A DNA stretch of 46,812 bases from an uncultured Clostridia bacterium (GCA_904420155.1 CAJFUH010000207.1:1-46812), one strand, 5' to 3'. Shown: positions 31,219 to 41,975, numbered from the stretch's first letter. The notes: generated by a model from the letters alone, not told the origin. Numbers and translations: made by a program.

Positions 31219-31314
31219 TCAGGGCACAAGGACGCCTTTTGGGGCGGCGTTGTGCCTCTGATTATGATTTATATAACTGCTTCTTCGGTGATTGCCCGCA
31301 GGATCAGGGTTCAC
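31219..31314 (-). CDS. Putative leader peptide (uORF) of corA: MNPDPAGNHRRSSYINHNQRHNAAPKGVLVP
   Basis: GTG start with SD GGGAGG 7-8 nt upstream; stop TGA 13 nt before corA ATG; N-terminus resembles MgtL MEPDPTPLPRRR. Confidence 0.6.
   Translation of the reverse strand: MNPDPAGNHRRSSYINHNQRHNAAPKGVLVP
31220..31260 (-). promoter_or_regulatory. Strong leader hairpin within 3' half of corA uORF
   Basis: CAGaGGCACAAcGCC...GGCGtccTTGTGCCCTG. Confidence 0.7.
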
Positions 31315-31360
31315 AATGCCACCTCCCTTAAATGATACATCGTTTTCATAATCCCTATGT

Positions 31361-31388
31361 ATTATAACACATAACTTTAAGATTGCAA
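31361..31388 (-). promoter_or_regulatory. Sigma-A promoter of corA leader (TTGCAA-N16-TATAAT)
   Basis: Minus strand TTGCAA 31388-31383, TATAAT 31366-31361. Confidence 0.75.
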
Positions 31389-31531
31389 GCGTAAAACGGG
31401 GATTGAGAGACTAATTTGAAAATAATTGTTTGTATTCCGGCTCCCCGGTCTAAAACCGCTCAATTCTGCCTATTACCGCTTCATTAGGCCCAAATAGACG
31501 AAATCCAGCTATTATTTGAAGAATAAAAAGC

Positions 31532-31585
31532 AAAAAGAAAGATCCAGGTTTTCCCTGATAGGGTAACCCCGGATCTTTCTTTTTT
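31532..31585. terminator. Terminator downstream of ftsZ
   Basis: AAAAAGAAAGATCC...GGATCTTTCTTTTT, inner complementarity GGTTttCCCT/AGGGtAACC. Confidence 0.85.
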
Positions 31586-31730
31586 ACAGGATGAAAAGTA
31601 TAAGTAGAGTAAGTAACAAATTGCCTTTCTACATAGATGTATCAGGATTCCTAACCAAGAATTTTTGTGCCGTTACAAGCAATAACTGCAACACAGATCC
31701 TTCTTATTTCCGTCATCTTAAAGCAAATCC

Positions 31731-32993
31731 TTATTTGCGATTAAAGATAGACATAATATCATAAAAAGTATCATCATCGTCCTGGCGGGAAGAGGATGCC
31801 GGCTGTTGAGTCACAGGGCGCTGGGGCCTGCTTTGAGTATTGGGAATAGAGGCACTTTGCTGTGTGGAAACCGGTTGTACTGGCTGGCGAGGCGTTACTG
31901 CCTGTGGAACCGGCGTTTGAGCCTGCGACTGAATCGGGTTCACCTGAGGGACAGCGGCCGCCTGTTGCTGACGGCTGATTTGTTGGTTAACCCTGGCTAC
32001 AGGCGCAGTAGGTTCTGGCGCTGGGATATAAGAATCTTGCGTAGTAAAACCAGTCGCAATTACCGTTACGCTCATCTCATCTTCCATCCCTTCATCGAAG
32101 GCGGCTCCCCAGATGATATTCGCTTCTTCATCCGCCTGGGCGGCAATCATAGAAGAGGCAGTCTCTACCTCGTCTAAACCGATATCGGGAGAAGAGGTAA
32201 TATTAATAATCACGCCCTTAGCGCCATCAATAGCGGTCTCCAACAAGGGACTGCAAATCGCCATATTGGCGGCAACTTCCGCTTTATCTTTACCGGAAGC
32301 CCGTCCAACACCCATATGGGCATAACCCGCGTCTTTCATTACGGCCGTGACATCCGCAAAATCCAAATTCACAATGCCAGGCAATAAGATCAGGTCAGAA
32401 ATACTTTGTACACCCTGTCGCAACACATCGTCCGCCACTTCAAAAGCGTTCATCAAAGTAATACGCTGTTCACTAACAAACTTTAAACGTTCATTCGGGA
32501 TCACTACCAGGGAATCCACATGCTCCCGCAAAGCGGCAATACCAGCTTCCGCCTGCTCCATGCGGCGGCGTCCTTCAAAACCAAAAGGCTTGGTTACAAT
32601 GCCAACCGTAAGAATTCCCATCTCACGTGCTATTTCCGCTACTACGGGCGCAGCTCCGGTTCCCGTTCCGCCTCCCATACCGGCAGTAATAAAGACCATA
32701 TCGGTATTTTTCATAGCCGCCGCAATGGCTTCGCGGCTTTCATCCGCCGCTTTTTGTCCAATTTCCGGTTTAGAGCCGGCGCCTTTGCCGTGGGTGATCT
32801 TCTCGCCAATTTGAATCTTTTGGGTTGCCTTGGAACGAATCAAGGCTTGTTTATCGGTATTGACCGAAACAAACTCCACGCATTTAACCCCACTGGTTAC
32901 CATACGGTCCAAAGCGTTTCCACCGCCGCCGCCTACTCCAATTACTTTTATTTGTACAATATTCTCAAAATCGTTATCCAGTTCAAAAGGCAT
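31731..32993 (-). CDS. ftsZ: cell division protein FtsZ
   Basis: [18 protein letters not shown]...[24 protein letters not shown]...; C-terminal [16 protein letters not shown]. Confidence 0.98.
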   Translation of the reverse strand: MPFELDNDFENIVQIKVIGVGGGGGNALDRMVTSGVKCVEFVSVNTDKQALIRSKATQKIQIGEKITHGKGAGSKPEIGQKAADESREAIAAAMKNTDMVFITAGMGGGTGTGAAPVVAEIAREMGILTVGIVTKPFGFEGRRRMEQAEAGIAALREHVDSLVVIPNERLKFVSEQRITLMNAFEVADDVLRQGVQSISDLILLPGIVNLDFADVTAVMKDAGYAHMGVGRASGKDKAEVAANMAICSPLLETAIDGAKGVIINITSSPDIGLDEVETASSMIAAQADEEANIIWGAAFDEGMEDEMSVTVIATGFTTQDSYIPAPEPTAPVARVNQQISRQQQAAAVPQVNPIQSQAQTPVPQAVTPRQPVQPVSTQQSASIPNTQSRPQRPVTQQPASSSRQDDDDTFYDIMSIFNRK

Positions 32994-33314
32994 TTTGCTT
33001 CCTCCTACATCTTTTTACTTCTTTGTACTGGGTACATATGCAACAGGGTACATCCCCTTGTTAAACTCTATTCTTTTCCTCATTTGTTATTGAAAATGCT
33101 TATACTATAATTTAGCACTTTTTAGAATAAATTTCAATGCTATAATCATAAAATACGTCCTTATTTACAAATTTATTATTTTATCAGAACACACCCTTGG
33201 CAAAGGGAACATGATATTCCCATTCCATCACGAAAACCAATATCCTCCTTTTTTCTGTTGCTGAATTTTTATCAAAAAGCCCCTTTTCAGACGCCTTGAT
33301 TCCTTTTATTTTTC

Positions 33315-34211
33315 TTATGTATCCTCCTCTACGAAGGAGGAACCTTCGGGATCCATGGAAGAAGGCTCCTCTTGACTGCTTACGCTGGAAACATAGTCCG
33401 GATTAAAAAAGCTGCGCCCGTCTTCCGCCGTCAAGGATAGATCCAACGTCCCCCGTTCGTAAGTCTGAATATGCTCTGGCTGCAAGGCTACCATAGCATT
33501 GCGCAGCTTAATCACTAGATCAATAGGCTGACCTAATTTAATGAGAATACGATCCTGATAATTCAGTTTAGGATTGGTGGGGGAAGTCAAATCGATCTCT
33601 TTGATATCCTGCATCCCGGTAGCGGTGATCGCCTGGGTGATATCTTCTAAGATGTCCTTCACGGTCTCATCCTGATATTCCATGACGCTTCCCAATTCAG
33701 CAGATTGAATTTCCAGTCCCTTAATCACCGGGAGGTTTTCTATCTCCGTCGCTGTTGTCTCCAACACTTTTCCAGAACTGCTTATTACTACATATTGTCC
33801 TCCATATTCCACCAGCCCAACCGGAACGGTCTCTGTGATATGTATCTGAATCTTACTGGGAAGCGAACGGGTAATCTCTGCCGTCTCAATATAAGGCATG
33901 GCATGTTCAATGGCCTCACTCCCCTCTTGCGTCTTACACAGGAATAAATTTTGCCCTTTTTCGATCCCACTTAAAGCAATAATTTGATCCGTATCATAAC
34001 GGGTCTCCCCTACCACTTCAATGGTGTCAATCTTAAACAGCACCGTAAGAGACAGGGCTATTCCTATACATAAAATGCAGACCGTCATCAGAAAGTAAAG
34101 GAGCCATAAACGGATTTTTCGGCGCCGAGCGCTCTTTCTCACAGTAGATCTTCTCCCTTGATAAGGGGTATCCTGCCATTTCCTTTCTGATCTTGCTTTT
34201 TTTTTATCCAT
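33315..34211 (-). CDS. ftsQ: FtsQ/DivIB-type division protein (POTRA)
   Basis: Basic N-terminus, one TM, VLFKIDTIEVVGETRYDTDQIIALSGIEKGQNLF; dcw context. Confidence 0.88.
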   Translation of the reverse strand: MDKKKARSERKWQDTPYQGRRSTVRKSARRRKIRLWLLYFLMTVCILCIGIALSLTVLFKIDTIEVVGETRYDTDQIIALSGIEKGQNLFLCKTQEGSEAIEHAMPYIETAEITRSLPSKIQIHITETVPVGLVEYGGQYVVISSSGKVLETTATEIENLPVIKGLEIQSAELGSVMEYQDETVKDILEDITQAITATGMQDIKEIDLTSPTNPKLNYQDRILIKLGQPIDLVIKLRNAMVALQPEHIQTYERGTLDLSLTAEDGRSFFNPDYVSSVSSQEEPSSMDPEGSSFVEEDT

Positions 34212-34220
34212 TGCTATTCC

Positions 34221-35483
34221 TCAAATCCTTTTTACCTTTGCGCCAATAGAAGACAAGCTTTTTTCTAGGCTTTCATATCCCCGGTCAATATGATGTAACC
34301 CACCAAGCTGTGTTATCCCTTCAGCCGCCAATCCAGCCACTGCTAAAGCGGCGCCCCCTCTTAAATCAGGGGCTTCCACCTGGGCCCCATAAAGTTTGCG
34401 TACGCCTTCTACCACCGCTACTTTTCCCTCGACCTTGATATTGGCTCCCATTCGCAGCAACTCTCCCACATGTTTATAACGACTTTCAAAGATATTTTCT
34501 ACAAATACACTAGTACCTTTTGCCAAAGTCACCATGGCCATTACCAGCGCCTGCGCATCGGTTGGGAACCCGGGATATGGCATCGTACGTACCATTTTGA
34601 TAGGGCGTAATCTTTCAGGAGCTTGCAGTTCCAATTGGGAACCATTGCAACGTACACGGCATCCTGCTTCCTCAAACATCGGGATTACCTGCCCCAGATG
34701 ATCTTTCTCTATCTCCTTTATCGTGAGTTTACTACCCGTGACTGCCGCCGCAGCCATAAAAGAAATCGCTGCAATGCGGTCCGGAATAACGGTATGTTCC
34801 GCCCCATGGAGACACTCCACTCCTTCTATGGTAATGGTCCCTTCCCCAGCCCCTTCAATCCGTGCGCCACATGCGTTTAAATAGCAGGCTAAGTCGACAA
34901 TTTCCGGCTCCCGGGCCGCGTTGGTGAGCACCGTGGTGCCGTCCGCCACTGTAGCGGCCAACAATATATTTTCTGTAGCTCCTACACTTGGAAAAGAAAG
35001 CGCAATATCAGTCCCCTTTAGCTTACCATCCACTTTGCAGTCTAGATATCCGTAATGCTCGTCAATATGCAATCCCATCTGCCGTAGGGCCTTTAAATGC
35101 AAGTCAATCGGCCGGGGGCCCAGCTCGCATCCTCCTGGAAAGGAAAGCTTTGCGCATCCCATCCGGGAAACGATAGCCCCTAAAAATACAATGGATGACC
35201 TCATTTCCCGCATCAAATCATCCGGAATATCGCAGGTACTGACATGCTGAGAATCTACCGTCAAGGTAGAACCCTCCCGATAAATCTGACAGCCTAAGTG
35301 ACGCAGAATCTGAATAGAAGCATCCACATCTGATAAGCCGGGGCAGTTATGTATGACACTCTGTCCCTGGCACAACAAGGTGGCCGCCAAAACAGGCAGC
35401 GCACTGTTCTTTGCCCCATGAATGGGTAGTTCTCCTTCCAATGGATGGCCGCCCTCAATGATCAGTTTTGACACAACAAACAC
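34221..35483 (-). CDS. murA: UDP-N-acetylglucosamine 1-carboxyvinyltransferase
   Basis: LIIEGGHPLEGELPIHGAKNSALPVLAATLL...FPGGCELGPRPIDLHLKAL...PYPGFPTDAQALVMAM. Confidence 0.97.
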   Translation of the reverse strand: MFVVSKLIIEGGHPLEGELPIHGAKNSALPVLAATLLCQGQSVIHNCPGLSDVDASIQILRHLGCQIYREGSTLTVDSQHVSTCDIPDDLMREMRSSIVFLGAIVSRMGCAKLSFPGGCELGPRPIDLHLKALRQMGLHIDEHYGYLDCKVDGKLKGTDIALSFPSVGATENILLAATVADGTTVLTNAAREPEIVDLACYLNACGARIEGAGEGTITIEGVECLHGAEHTVIPDRIAAISFMAAAAVTGSKLTIKEIEKDHLGQVIPMFEEAGCRVRCNGSQLELQAPERLRPIKMVRTMPYPGFPTDAQALVMAMVTLAKGTSVFVENIFESRYKHVGELLRMGANIKVEGKVAVVEGVRKLYGAQVEAPDLRGGAALAVAGLAAEGITQLGGLHHIDRGYESLEKSLSSIGAKVKRI

Positions 35484-35563
35484 CCCTTCATCCTTGTATC
35501 CCAGGAAACATTCTTGTTTGCTATACTATGCAAAGGATGCTGGAGTGGTGAAATAGGCATCGG

Positions 35564-36685
35564 CTATTTTTCAGGGAAAAAGCCCTGTATGATTGAGTAT
35601 ATCCTTTCATTTGCGTCGAGAATTGCCATTTTGCGCGCATTGGTCTGATAAATTTCCAACGTTTTGGGATCCGCTGTCATTTTCTGAACCATCTGAATCA
35701 GGGCATCCCCGCTGAGATCCTTTTCTTCCAAGATAGCGGCCGCCTTCCGGCGGACCAAAGCCATGGCGTTATGGTATTGGTGATTTTCTGCTACATTGGG
35801 GGACGGGATCAAAATAGAAGCCTTTCCTTGGGCTTGCAGCTCACTTAACGTGATGGCTCCCGCCCGGCAAATCACCAAATCAGCGGCAGCTAAGCAATCT
35901 GGCATATCCTTGATATATTCTCTAATATCCAGATTAGCATGTTTTTTCAAATCTACTCCTTTTTTTATCAGCAACTCTGGAAACCAGCTTCCATATTGTC
36001 CATAAGCATGGATATGCTGATACCTGTCGTCCTTACTGCTCCACGCAATCAGATCCGCCACGGCCTCATTGATCTTACGGGCCCCCAGGCTCCCTCCAAA
36101 AGAAAGGATTAACGGGCGGCCGTCCAGCCCCAGCTTTTTGCGGGCAGTTTCCCTTCGAGCCGACAAAATCGCCGGGCGGACAGGATTCCCTGTAACTGTA
36201 ATAGGACAGGAAGGGTCCAAATATTTTTTCGCATCTTCTACCGCCAGCATCACCTTTTTTGCATATTTGGAAAGCATCTTGGTGGTCATCCCTGGAAAGG
36301 CATTCTGTTCGTGGATTAAGATCGGTATCCCCATTTTAGCCGCCGCACGCAAAATCGGCCCGCTCACATATCCCCCGGTACCCACGCAGAGATCTGGTTT
36401 AAATTCTTTGATGATCCTCTTGGACTGCCCGTTTGCCGCCATGAGAAGACCTATGGTACGGATATTCTTGGCCAAACTCTTGAGGGAAATCTTTCTCTGG
36501 AAACCCGCAATGGTAATGGCTTGGAAAGGATATCCGGCCTCTGAGACCAACCGTTCTTCCATCCCCCCTTTGTTGCCCACATACAACAGCTCGGCCTGAG
36601 GATTATGCTGCCGCACCGTGCCTGCAATAGCCAAAGCCGGGTTGATATGTCCGGCGGTTCCCCCTCCGGCAAGCAAAATCTTCAT
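35564..36685 (-). CDS. murG: UDP-GlcNAc--MurNAc-pentapeptide-lipid I transferase
   Basis: MKILLAGGGTAGHINPALAIAGTVRQ...GTGGYVSGPILRAAAKMGIPILIHEQNAFPG...VICRAGAITLSELQAQGKASILIPSP. Confidence 0.97.
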   Translation of the reverse strand: MKILLAGGGTAGHINPALAIAGTVRQHNPQAELLYVGNKGGMEERLVSEAGYPFQAITIAGFQRKISLKSLAKNIRTIGLLMAANGQSKRIIKEFKPDLCVGTGGYVSGPILRAAAKMGIPILIHEQNAFPGMTTKMLSKYAKKVMLAVEDAKKYLDPSCPITVTGNPVRPAILSARRETARKKLGLDGRPLILSFGGSLGARKINEAVADLIAWSSKDDRYQHIHAYGQYGSWFPELLIKKGVDLKKHANLDIREYIKDMPDCLAAADLVICRAGAITLSELQAQGKASILIPSPNVAENHQYHNAMALVRRKAAAILEEKDLSGDALIQMVQKMTADPKTLEIYQTNARKMAILDANERIYSIIQGFFPEK

Positions 36686-36835
36686 AATATGAATCATGCT
36701 CCTTTCCTCTGAGAAAAACATGTTAGACTTTTTCTCTAAAATGATAGGAATATCACTGAGGCTTTTCCTCTGCCGCCAGAGGAGCGATACCTCAGAAAAG
36801 GGAATAACAAAAAATCTAGGGCCTATCTCTCTTTG

Positions 36836-38200
36836 CTATGTCTTTTCCAGGCTGGCCGTTCGTGAGATGGACAGTACAATTCCCATTTGCGCTAGCAACA
36901 TAATCAGCGACGTTCCTCCGTCACTGAAAAACGGAAGGCTGATCCCTGTATTGGGAATGCTGTTCGTAACAACCGCTACATTAAGCAAAACCTGTAACCC
37001 TACCTGAGCAGATAGACCAATTCCCAACAGGCTTCCAAATTTATCTTTGGCGCGCATAGATATGGTAATCCCTCTCCACACCAGCAGGGCAAATAACAGC
37101 AAAATAATCAAAGCACCAATGAGCCCCAATTCCTCGCATACCACTGCAAAAATAAAATCATTTTGGGGTTCCGGCAAATATAGATATTTCTGCCGGGACT
37201 GTCCAAGCCCTTGCCCCAGTAGCCCGCCAGAACCTATTGCATACAGGGAATTTCGGGTTTGCCAGGTGTCCTGCCACATTTGTTCTGTGGTATAGGTAAG
37301 AGGATCCAGCCATCCTTGGATCCGTTCATTGGCATAACTGAGCATATCGGTAAATAGAAGGATGTAAGCGATCACACCCCCTACAATCGCAAGCGCCCCG
37401 CCAAACCAACGGAGTTTGATTCCGCCGATAAATAACATGCCTGCCGCCAGCAATACCACAATAATAGTACCGGACAAATGAGGTTCTAAAATCAACAGAG
37501 CGCATGTAGATCCAAGAACCAGAATGTAAGGTAAGATCCCATAACGGAAGGTCTCCATCTTATTAAAATTAATAGATATCCAATGGGCGAATATCAAAAC
37601 AATGGCGAATTTGGTAATCTCCGACGCTTGGAAACTAAAACTTCCGATCTGTACCCAACGGTGCACTTGGTTGATCGGGGGCATTACCATAACCACAGCC
37701 AGCAGCGCATAGGAAACCAACAGAATCGGGACAGCTAATTTATGAAAATGGTGATAGTCAAAATAAGAAAGGGCCAACATTAATATGACGCCCACCACTG
37801 CATACAATAACTGCTTTTTGATAAAATAACCGCTGTCGCCATGCAGATAATAGGCGTTGGGATAGCTGGCGGAGTACAGCATCACCAGTCCAATCCCCAA
37901 CAAAATCAACACCAAAATCAAAAAAGGCATATCCATGCCGGAACGGATAGAAAAAAGCTTAAAACGCTTTTTTACCGCCCGTTTTCCTGGATGAAGCAGA
38001 GAACGTTTTTCCTTGGGCGCTTCTTTTCTTTCCTTTCTTGATTTGGGAGGCGCATACCGTTCTTCACGGTGAAGGGCCGCCTCTGGAGGCCCTCCCGCTT
38101 TTCTGGAACGCATAACGGACTCGCCGGATGAAGAGCTTCTTGGAGCACGCCTTTTGTTGCTTGGATGATAGGTTGCTCTATCGTTCTCATTTCTTTTCAC
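36836..38200 (-). CDS. ftsW: FtsW/RodA/SpoVE-type lipid II polymerase
   Basis: SYFDYHHFHKLAVPILLVSYALL...WVQIGSFSFQASEITKFAIVLIFA...GQSRQKYLYLPEPQNDFIFAVVCEELGLIG; long basic N-terminus. Confidence 0.94.
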   Translation of the reverse strand: MKRNENDRATYHPSNKRRAPRSSSSGESVMRSRKAGGPPEAALHREERYAPPKSRKERKEAPKEKRSLLHPGKRAVKKRFKLFSIRSGMDMPFLILVLILLGIGLVMLYSASYPNAYYLHGDSGYFIKKQLLYAVVGVILMLALSYFDYHHFHKLAVPILLVSYALLAVVMVMPPINQVHRWVQIGSFSFQASEITKFAIVLIFAHWISINFNKMETFRYGILPYILVLGSTCALLILEPHLSGTIIVVLLAAGMLFIGGIKLRWFGGALAIVGGVIAYILLFTDMLSYANERIQGWLDPLTYTTEQMWQDTWQTRNSLYAIGSGGLLGQGLGQSRQKYLYLPEPQNDFIFAVVCEELGLIGALIILLLFALLVWRGITISMRAKDKFGSLLGIGLSAQVGLQVLLNVAVVTNSIPNTGISLPFFSDGGTSLIMLLAQMGIVLSISRTASLEKT

Positions 38201-38284
38201 ATCTTTCGCTCCTTTCCGCTCTGTTTGAAGATTAGGACCTTAATACGCAATCTAAAAGCTGCGTACATAGGGCAATGCATAGCC

Positions 38285-39304
38285 CTATCCTAACAATATC
38301 AACAACAGGGCAATTAACCCTCCAACAATAGTAATAACGCTAAATACTGTACAGATTTTACGCTCACTCCAGCCACACATTTCAAAATGATGGTGGATAG
38401 GGCTCATCTTAAATAATCTTTTGCCATGGGAAATCTTGAAATAGGTAACCTGTAACATAACCGAGAACATCTCCATGAGGTATACGACCCCCAAGGGAAT
38501 CAAAAGGATAGGCCTATCCAACGCAAAGGCCAAAGCGCAAACCATACCTCCTAAAAACAAGGAACCTGTATCCCCCATAAATACTTTGGCCGGGTTCATA
38601 TTCCATACCAAAAATCCCAAGCAAGCGCCCGCCAAGGCCGCCCCTGCAATTCCAGCACCCTCCACAGAGAGATATCCTGCAATTATCATAAAGAATATTC
38701 CCACAAAGAAAGTGATTGATGCATCCAACCCATCAATTCCGTCGGTAAGATTCACTGCATTGACAATTCCCACAATCAAAATTGCCGCAATGGGATAGTA
38801 CCAGATCCCCAAATCAATATATCCTACAAAAGGAATATAAGTGTAAGAATCCCCGCCTGCAAAATAGATAGTAGCCAAGTAAGCAGCCGCTACCAAGAAT
38901 TGTAACACCAGTTTTTGCCGAGCCGTCAATCCTAAGTTGCGTTTTTTCACCACTTTGATATAATCGTCGAAAAAGCCCACGATACCATAACACACGGCCA
39001 TGGCCAGCCCGCCTAAAACTTTTGTCAAAACAAGCTGATAACTGGACAAAGACACCCCCGGGGCGATAGAAAAAGCATAATAGCAGGGCACGCAAATGAC
39101 CATTGCCACAAAAATTCCGATAATGAACATAATGCCGCCCATGGTAGGGGTCCCCTGTTTTTTCTTATGCCAGGATGGCCCCACGTCCAATATGGTCTGC
39201 CCATACTTTAACTTGTGAAGAAAGGGGATCAGCCATTTTCCTAGGATTGCTGTTATAGCAAACGCAATCACCACCGCCGCTATCTGTGCCCAAAAACTGT
39301 TCAT
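38285..39304 (-). CDS. mraY: phospho-N-acetylmuramoyl-pentapeptide transferase
   Basis: GPSWHKKKQGTPTMGGIMFI...GFFDDYIKV...NLTDGIDGLDAS...PIHHHFEMCGWSERKI. Confidence 0.97.
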   Translation of the reverse strand: MNSFWAQIAAVVIAFAITAILGKWLIPFLHKLKYGQTILDVGPSWHKKKQGTPTMGGIMFIIGIFVAMVICVPCYYAFSIAPGVSLSSYQLVLTKVLGGLAMAVCYGIVGFFDDYIKVVKKRNLGLTARQKLVLQFLVAAAYLATIYFAGGDSYTYIPFVGYIDLGIWYYPIAAILIVGIVNAVNLTDGIDGLDASITFFVGIFFMIIAGYLSVEGAGIAGAALAGACLGFLVWNMNPAKVFMGDTGSLFLGGMVCALAFALDRPILLIPLGVVYLMEMFSVMLQVTYFKISHGKRLFKMSPIHHHFEMCGWSERKICTVFSVITIVGGLIALLLILLG

Positions 39305-39544
39305 TATTTTGCCACCTCTCAAAAATGATCCGGCCTGCTATTCCGGCCGTCCTTTTCTTTTCTGTGTGCACCACACAACAAAAAGATTATATCACGCGCA
39401 TCCCTGTTTGTAACCGCAAAATTTGACATATGCGCTGTCTCTCTGTTCCGATATGGCGTCCCTTCTGTTCATCCTATGTATAAACTGTTATGTTTATTTC
39501 TTTTCTGATCCGCTCTTTTTATGAGCCGCACCATAGAAACACCT

Positions 39545-41794
39545 TTATTCAACCTGATCTTGAGTAACAAATTCTACTTCTATCACGGTACCAGGGCTCA
39601 CCTGCGTACCCTCTTCCATACTTTGAGATACCGAAACCACTGTCTCCCCTTCAGCAGGATTCCAGGCTCCGGAGATCTTGATATTGAGCCCTGCGTTGAC
39701 CGCTGTCTCATTGGCCTGCGCCATGGACAATTGGGTTAGCTTGGGAACCGTCACAGTGGAAGCAGCCGACTGCGTATCGGTAAACAGCACCACCCGGCCA
39801 TTCTTTGGAATGGATTTTCCCTGCCCCGGAATCTGCGAAAGTACCGTCTGGGCGCCTTCAGAAGGGCCGTAAACCTGATAGGTTAATCCCGCCTGTTCCA
39901 AAGCAGTTTTGGCTTCCGCTAAAGACATACCGCCCACATTTGGGGTCACCGTATCTTGTTCTTCCAACTCCGATTCATTAAACCGGCGTTCTACGCCCAG
40001 ATATGGCAATATCTCCTCCATCACGCTGCGGAAGGTAGGGGCGGCTACATAACTTCCGTAGTAGCTATCCCCTTTCGGCGTATCGTAAAATACCAGCATC
40101 GCTACCTGCGGATCATCGGAAGGGGCAAACCCGCAAAAAGAGGAAATATAGTCCTTCACGCCTTCCTGCATGCTCTGGCCAATCTTTTCCGACGTCCCGG
40201 TTTTGCCCGCGATGCGATATCCGGGAATATACCCGTTTTTGCCGGAACCCTCTACCGCATTAATCCGGAGGTATTCGCATAACTGCTGGGAAGTTTCTTC
40301 TGAAACCACCCGGCGTTTGACCGTGGTATCGGCGGACCGAATCACTGTTCCGTCATCGTCGATGATCTCTTCCATCAGGTGGGGCTGTACCAGGTTCCCC
40401 CCATTGGCCACCGCAGCTACCGCGGTGAGCATCTGGATGGGGGTTACCGTCAGGCCCTGCCCGAAGGAACCGATCGCTAAGTCCAAATCGGTCATAGCGC
40501 CCACCACGCCTCCGGCATTGAAGAACTGCCCTTTGGCCTCTCCGGGAAGATCGATTCCTGTCCGCTCCTGGAACCCAAACGCGCAAAAATAATCATAAAA
40601 CTTTTCTTTCCCCACCATGGCTCCCAGCTTTCCAAATGCCGGGTTACAGGAATTGCATAAAGCCTGCAAAAAAGTTTGGTGGCCGTGACCGGTGGTTTTG
40701 TGGCACTTAATCTTCCTCCCACTCTGTATAAAGTATCCGGGACAATCAAATGTTGTCTGCTCTGTCACTACATGTTCTTCCATCCCCATCGCCGATGTAA
40801 TAATCTTAAAGACTGACCCGGGATAATAGTTATCAGAGACCGCTTTGTTTCTCCATTGTTCCCCCAGCGCCTCTGTACGGGCCGCCGCCCTCTCTTCCTC
40901 CGGCAGCGTTTCAATCTCCGCCGCTTTCACTTCGTCAGTGATGGTAAAAGGATCGTTGGGGTCAAAATCTTCTTTGATTGCCATCCCCAGTATCGCGCCG
41001 GTATTGACATCCATTACAATCGCGGCGGCCCTCTGTTTTACCTGATTGGCTTGAATGCCTTCCTCTAGATGCCTTTCCAACGAATACTGCACAAATTTAT
41101 CAATAGATAACCTGATGTGGTGTCCGCTTTGGGCGGGCTCCATCTGTTCATAATCATAAGGCATATCCGTGCCCTGGGCATTCTTAGCCGTTACCAGCTT
41201 TCCAGGCTCTCCTGTCAGCTCTTCGTCATACTGTTTTTCCAACCCGGAAAGTCCTTGGCTGTCGGTCCCGGTAAACCCCAGCACCACTGCCGCTAAATTA
41301 TTGTCGTTGGGATAATAACGCTGATAATCTTCGATGAGCCGAATGCCTGCTGTGATTTCATGCTCCGCCTTGAAGGCAACGATCTGGTCCTTGATTTCGC
41401 TCTCCACTTTACGTTTGACAATGGTATGGTACGATTTGGTATTGCTTGCCTTTTCCAGCAGAACGGATTCTTCCATCCCTAAGATTTCGGATAAGCCCTT
41501 GGCCACTTCCGCCCGGACGGTATCGTCCTTTAAGTAGACGGGTTCCAACACTACCGTCCAGACAGAAGCGCTTTCCGCCAAAGGCTCCCCGTTTCGATCC
41601 AAAATACTCCCACGTTTGGCGTTGATCGCAGTGTCGGCCAACTGCTGGGCAATGGCCTTTTCCTGCAAATCCTGGCCGTCGATCAATTGCAGTTTCACCA
41701 ACCGCACCGCTATGATTCCAAAACCAACGATTACCAATCCAATTAGGACCATCAAAGACCTTCTCCACATTCTTACGGTAGTTCCCTTCGCCAT
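39545..41794 (-). CDS. Penicillin-binding protein (SpoVD/FtsI family), C-terminal PASTA-like domains, copy 1
   Basis: PGSVFKIITSAMG (SxxK), CNSCNPAFGKLG, IAGKTGTSEK (KTG), PASTA-like C-terminus. Confidence 0.93.
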   Translation of the reverse strand: MAKGTTVRMWRRSLMVLIGLVIVGFGIIAVRLVKLQLIDGQDLQEKAIAQQLADTAINAKRGSILDRNGEPLAESASVWTVVLEPVYLKDDTVRAEVAKGLSEILGMEESVLLEKASNTKSYHTIVKRKVESEIKDQIVAFKAEHEITAGIRLIEDYQRYYPNDNNLAAVVLGFTGTDSQGLSGLEKQYDEELTGEPGKLVTAKNAQGTDMPYDYEQMEPAQSGHHIRLSIDKFVQYSLERHLEEGIQANQVKQRAAAIVMDVNTGAILGMAIKEDFDPNDPFTITDEVKAAEIETLPEEERAAARTEALGEQWRNKAVSDNYYPGSVFKIITSAMGMEEHVVTEQTTFDCPGYFIQSGRKIKCHKTTGHGHQTFLQALCNSCNPAFGKLGAMVGKEKFYDYFCAFGFQERTGIDLPGEAKGQFFNAGGVVGAMTDLDLAIGSFGQGLTVTPIQMLTAVAAVANGGNLVQPHLMEEIIDDDGTVIRSADTTVKRRVVSEETSQQLCEYLRINAVEGSGKNGYIPGYRIAGKTGTSEKIGQSMQEGVKDYISSFCGFAPSDDPQVAMLVFYDTPKGDSYYGSYVAAPTFRSVMEEILPYLGVERRFNESELEEQDTVTPNVGGMSLAEAKTALEQAGLTYQVYGPSEGAQTVLSQIPGQGKSIPKNGRVVLFTDTQSAASTVTVPKLTQLSMAQANETAVNAGLNIKISGAWNPAEGETVVSVSQSMEEGTQVSPGTVIEVEFVTQDQVE

Positions 41795-41975
41795 CCTGCG
41801 ATTCTCCCCCGAACGATGATATAGATTCTCTGTTCCCAGGTAAAAGGCGTCTATTGCCTGCCCCTTTTATCGGGAATTGGAGTCTCGTTCTTAACATCAT
41901 ATGAGGAGAATAGGCGGTTTATATCTAAATTTCGACCAGACAGGAAAAGGATATCATAGGTATTGAAAAAATTCC

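Noticed and set aside
31206-31360. Canonical M-box (ykoK) riboswitch upstream of corA
   Set aside because: I could not find the characteristic M-box conserved segments by eye; the region is better described as promoter, SD/uORF and one hairpin. An Infernal search should confirm.
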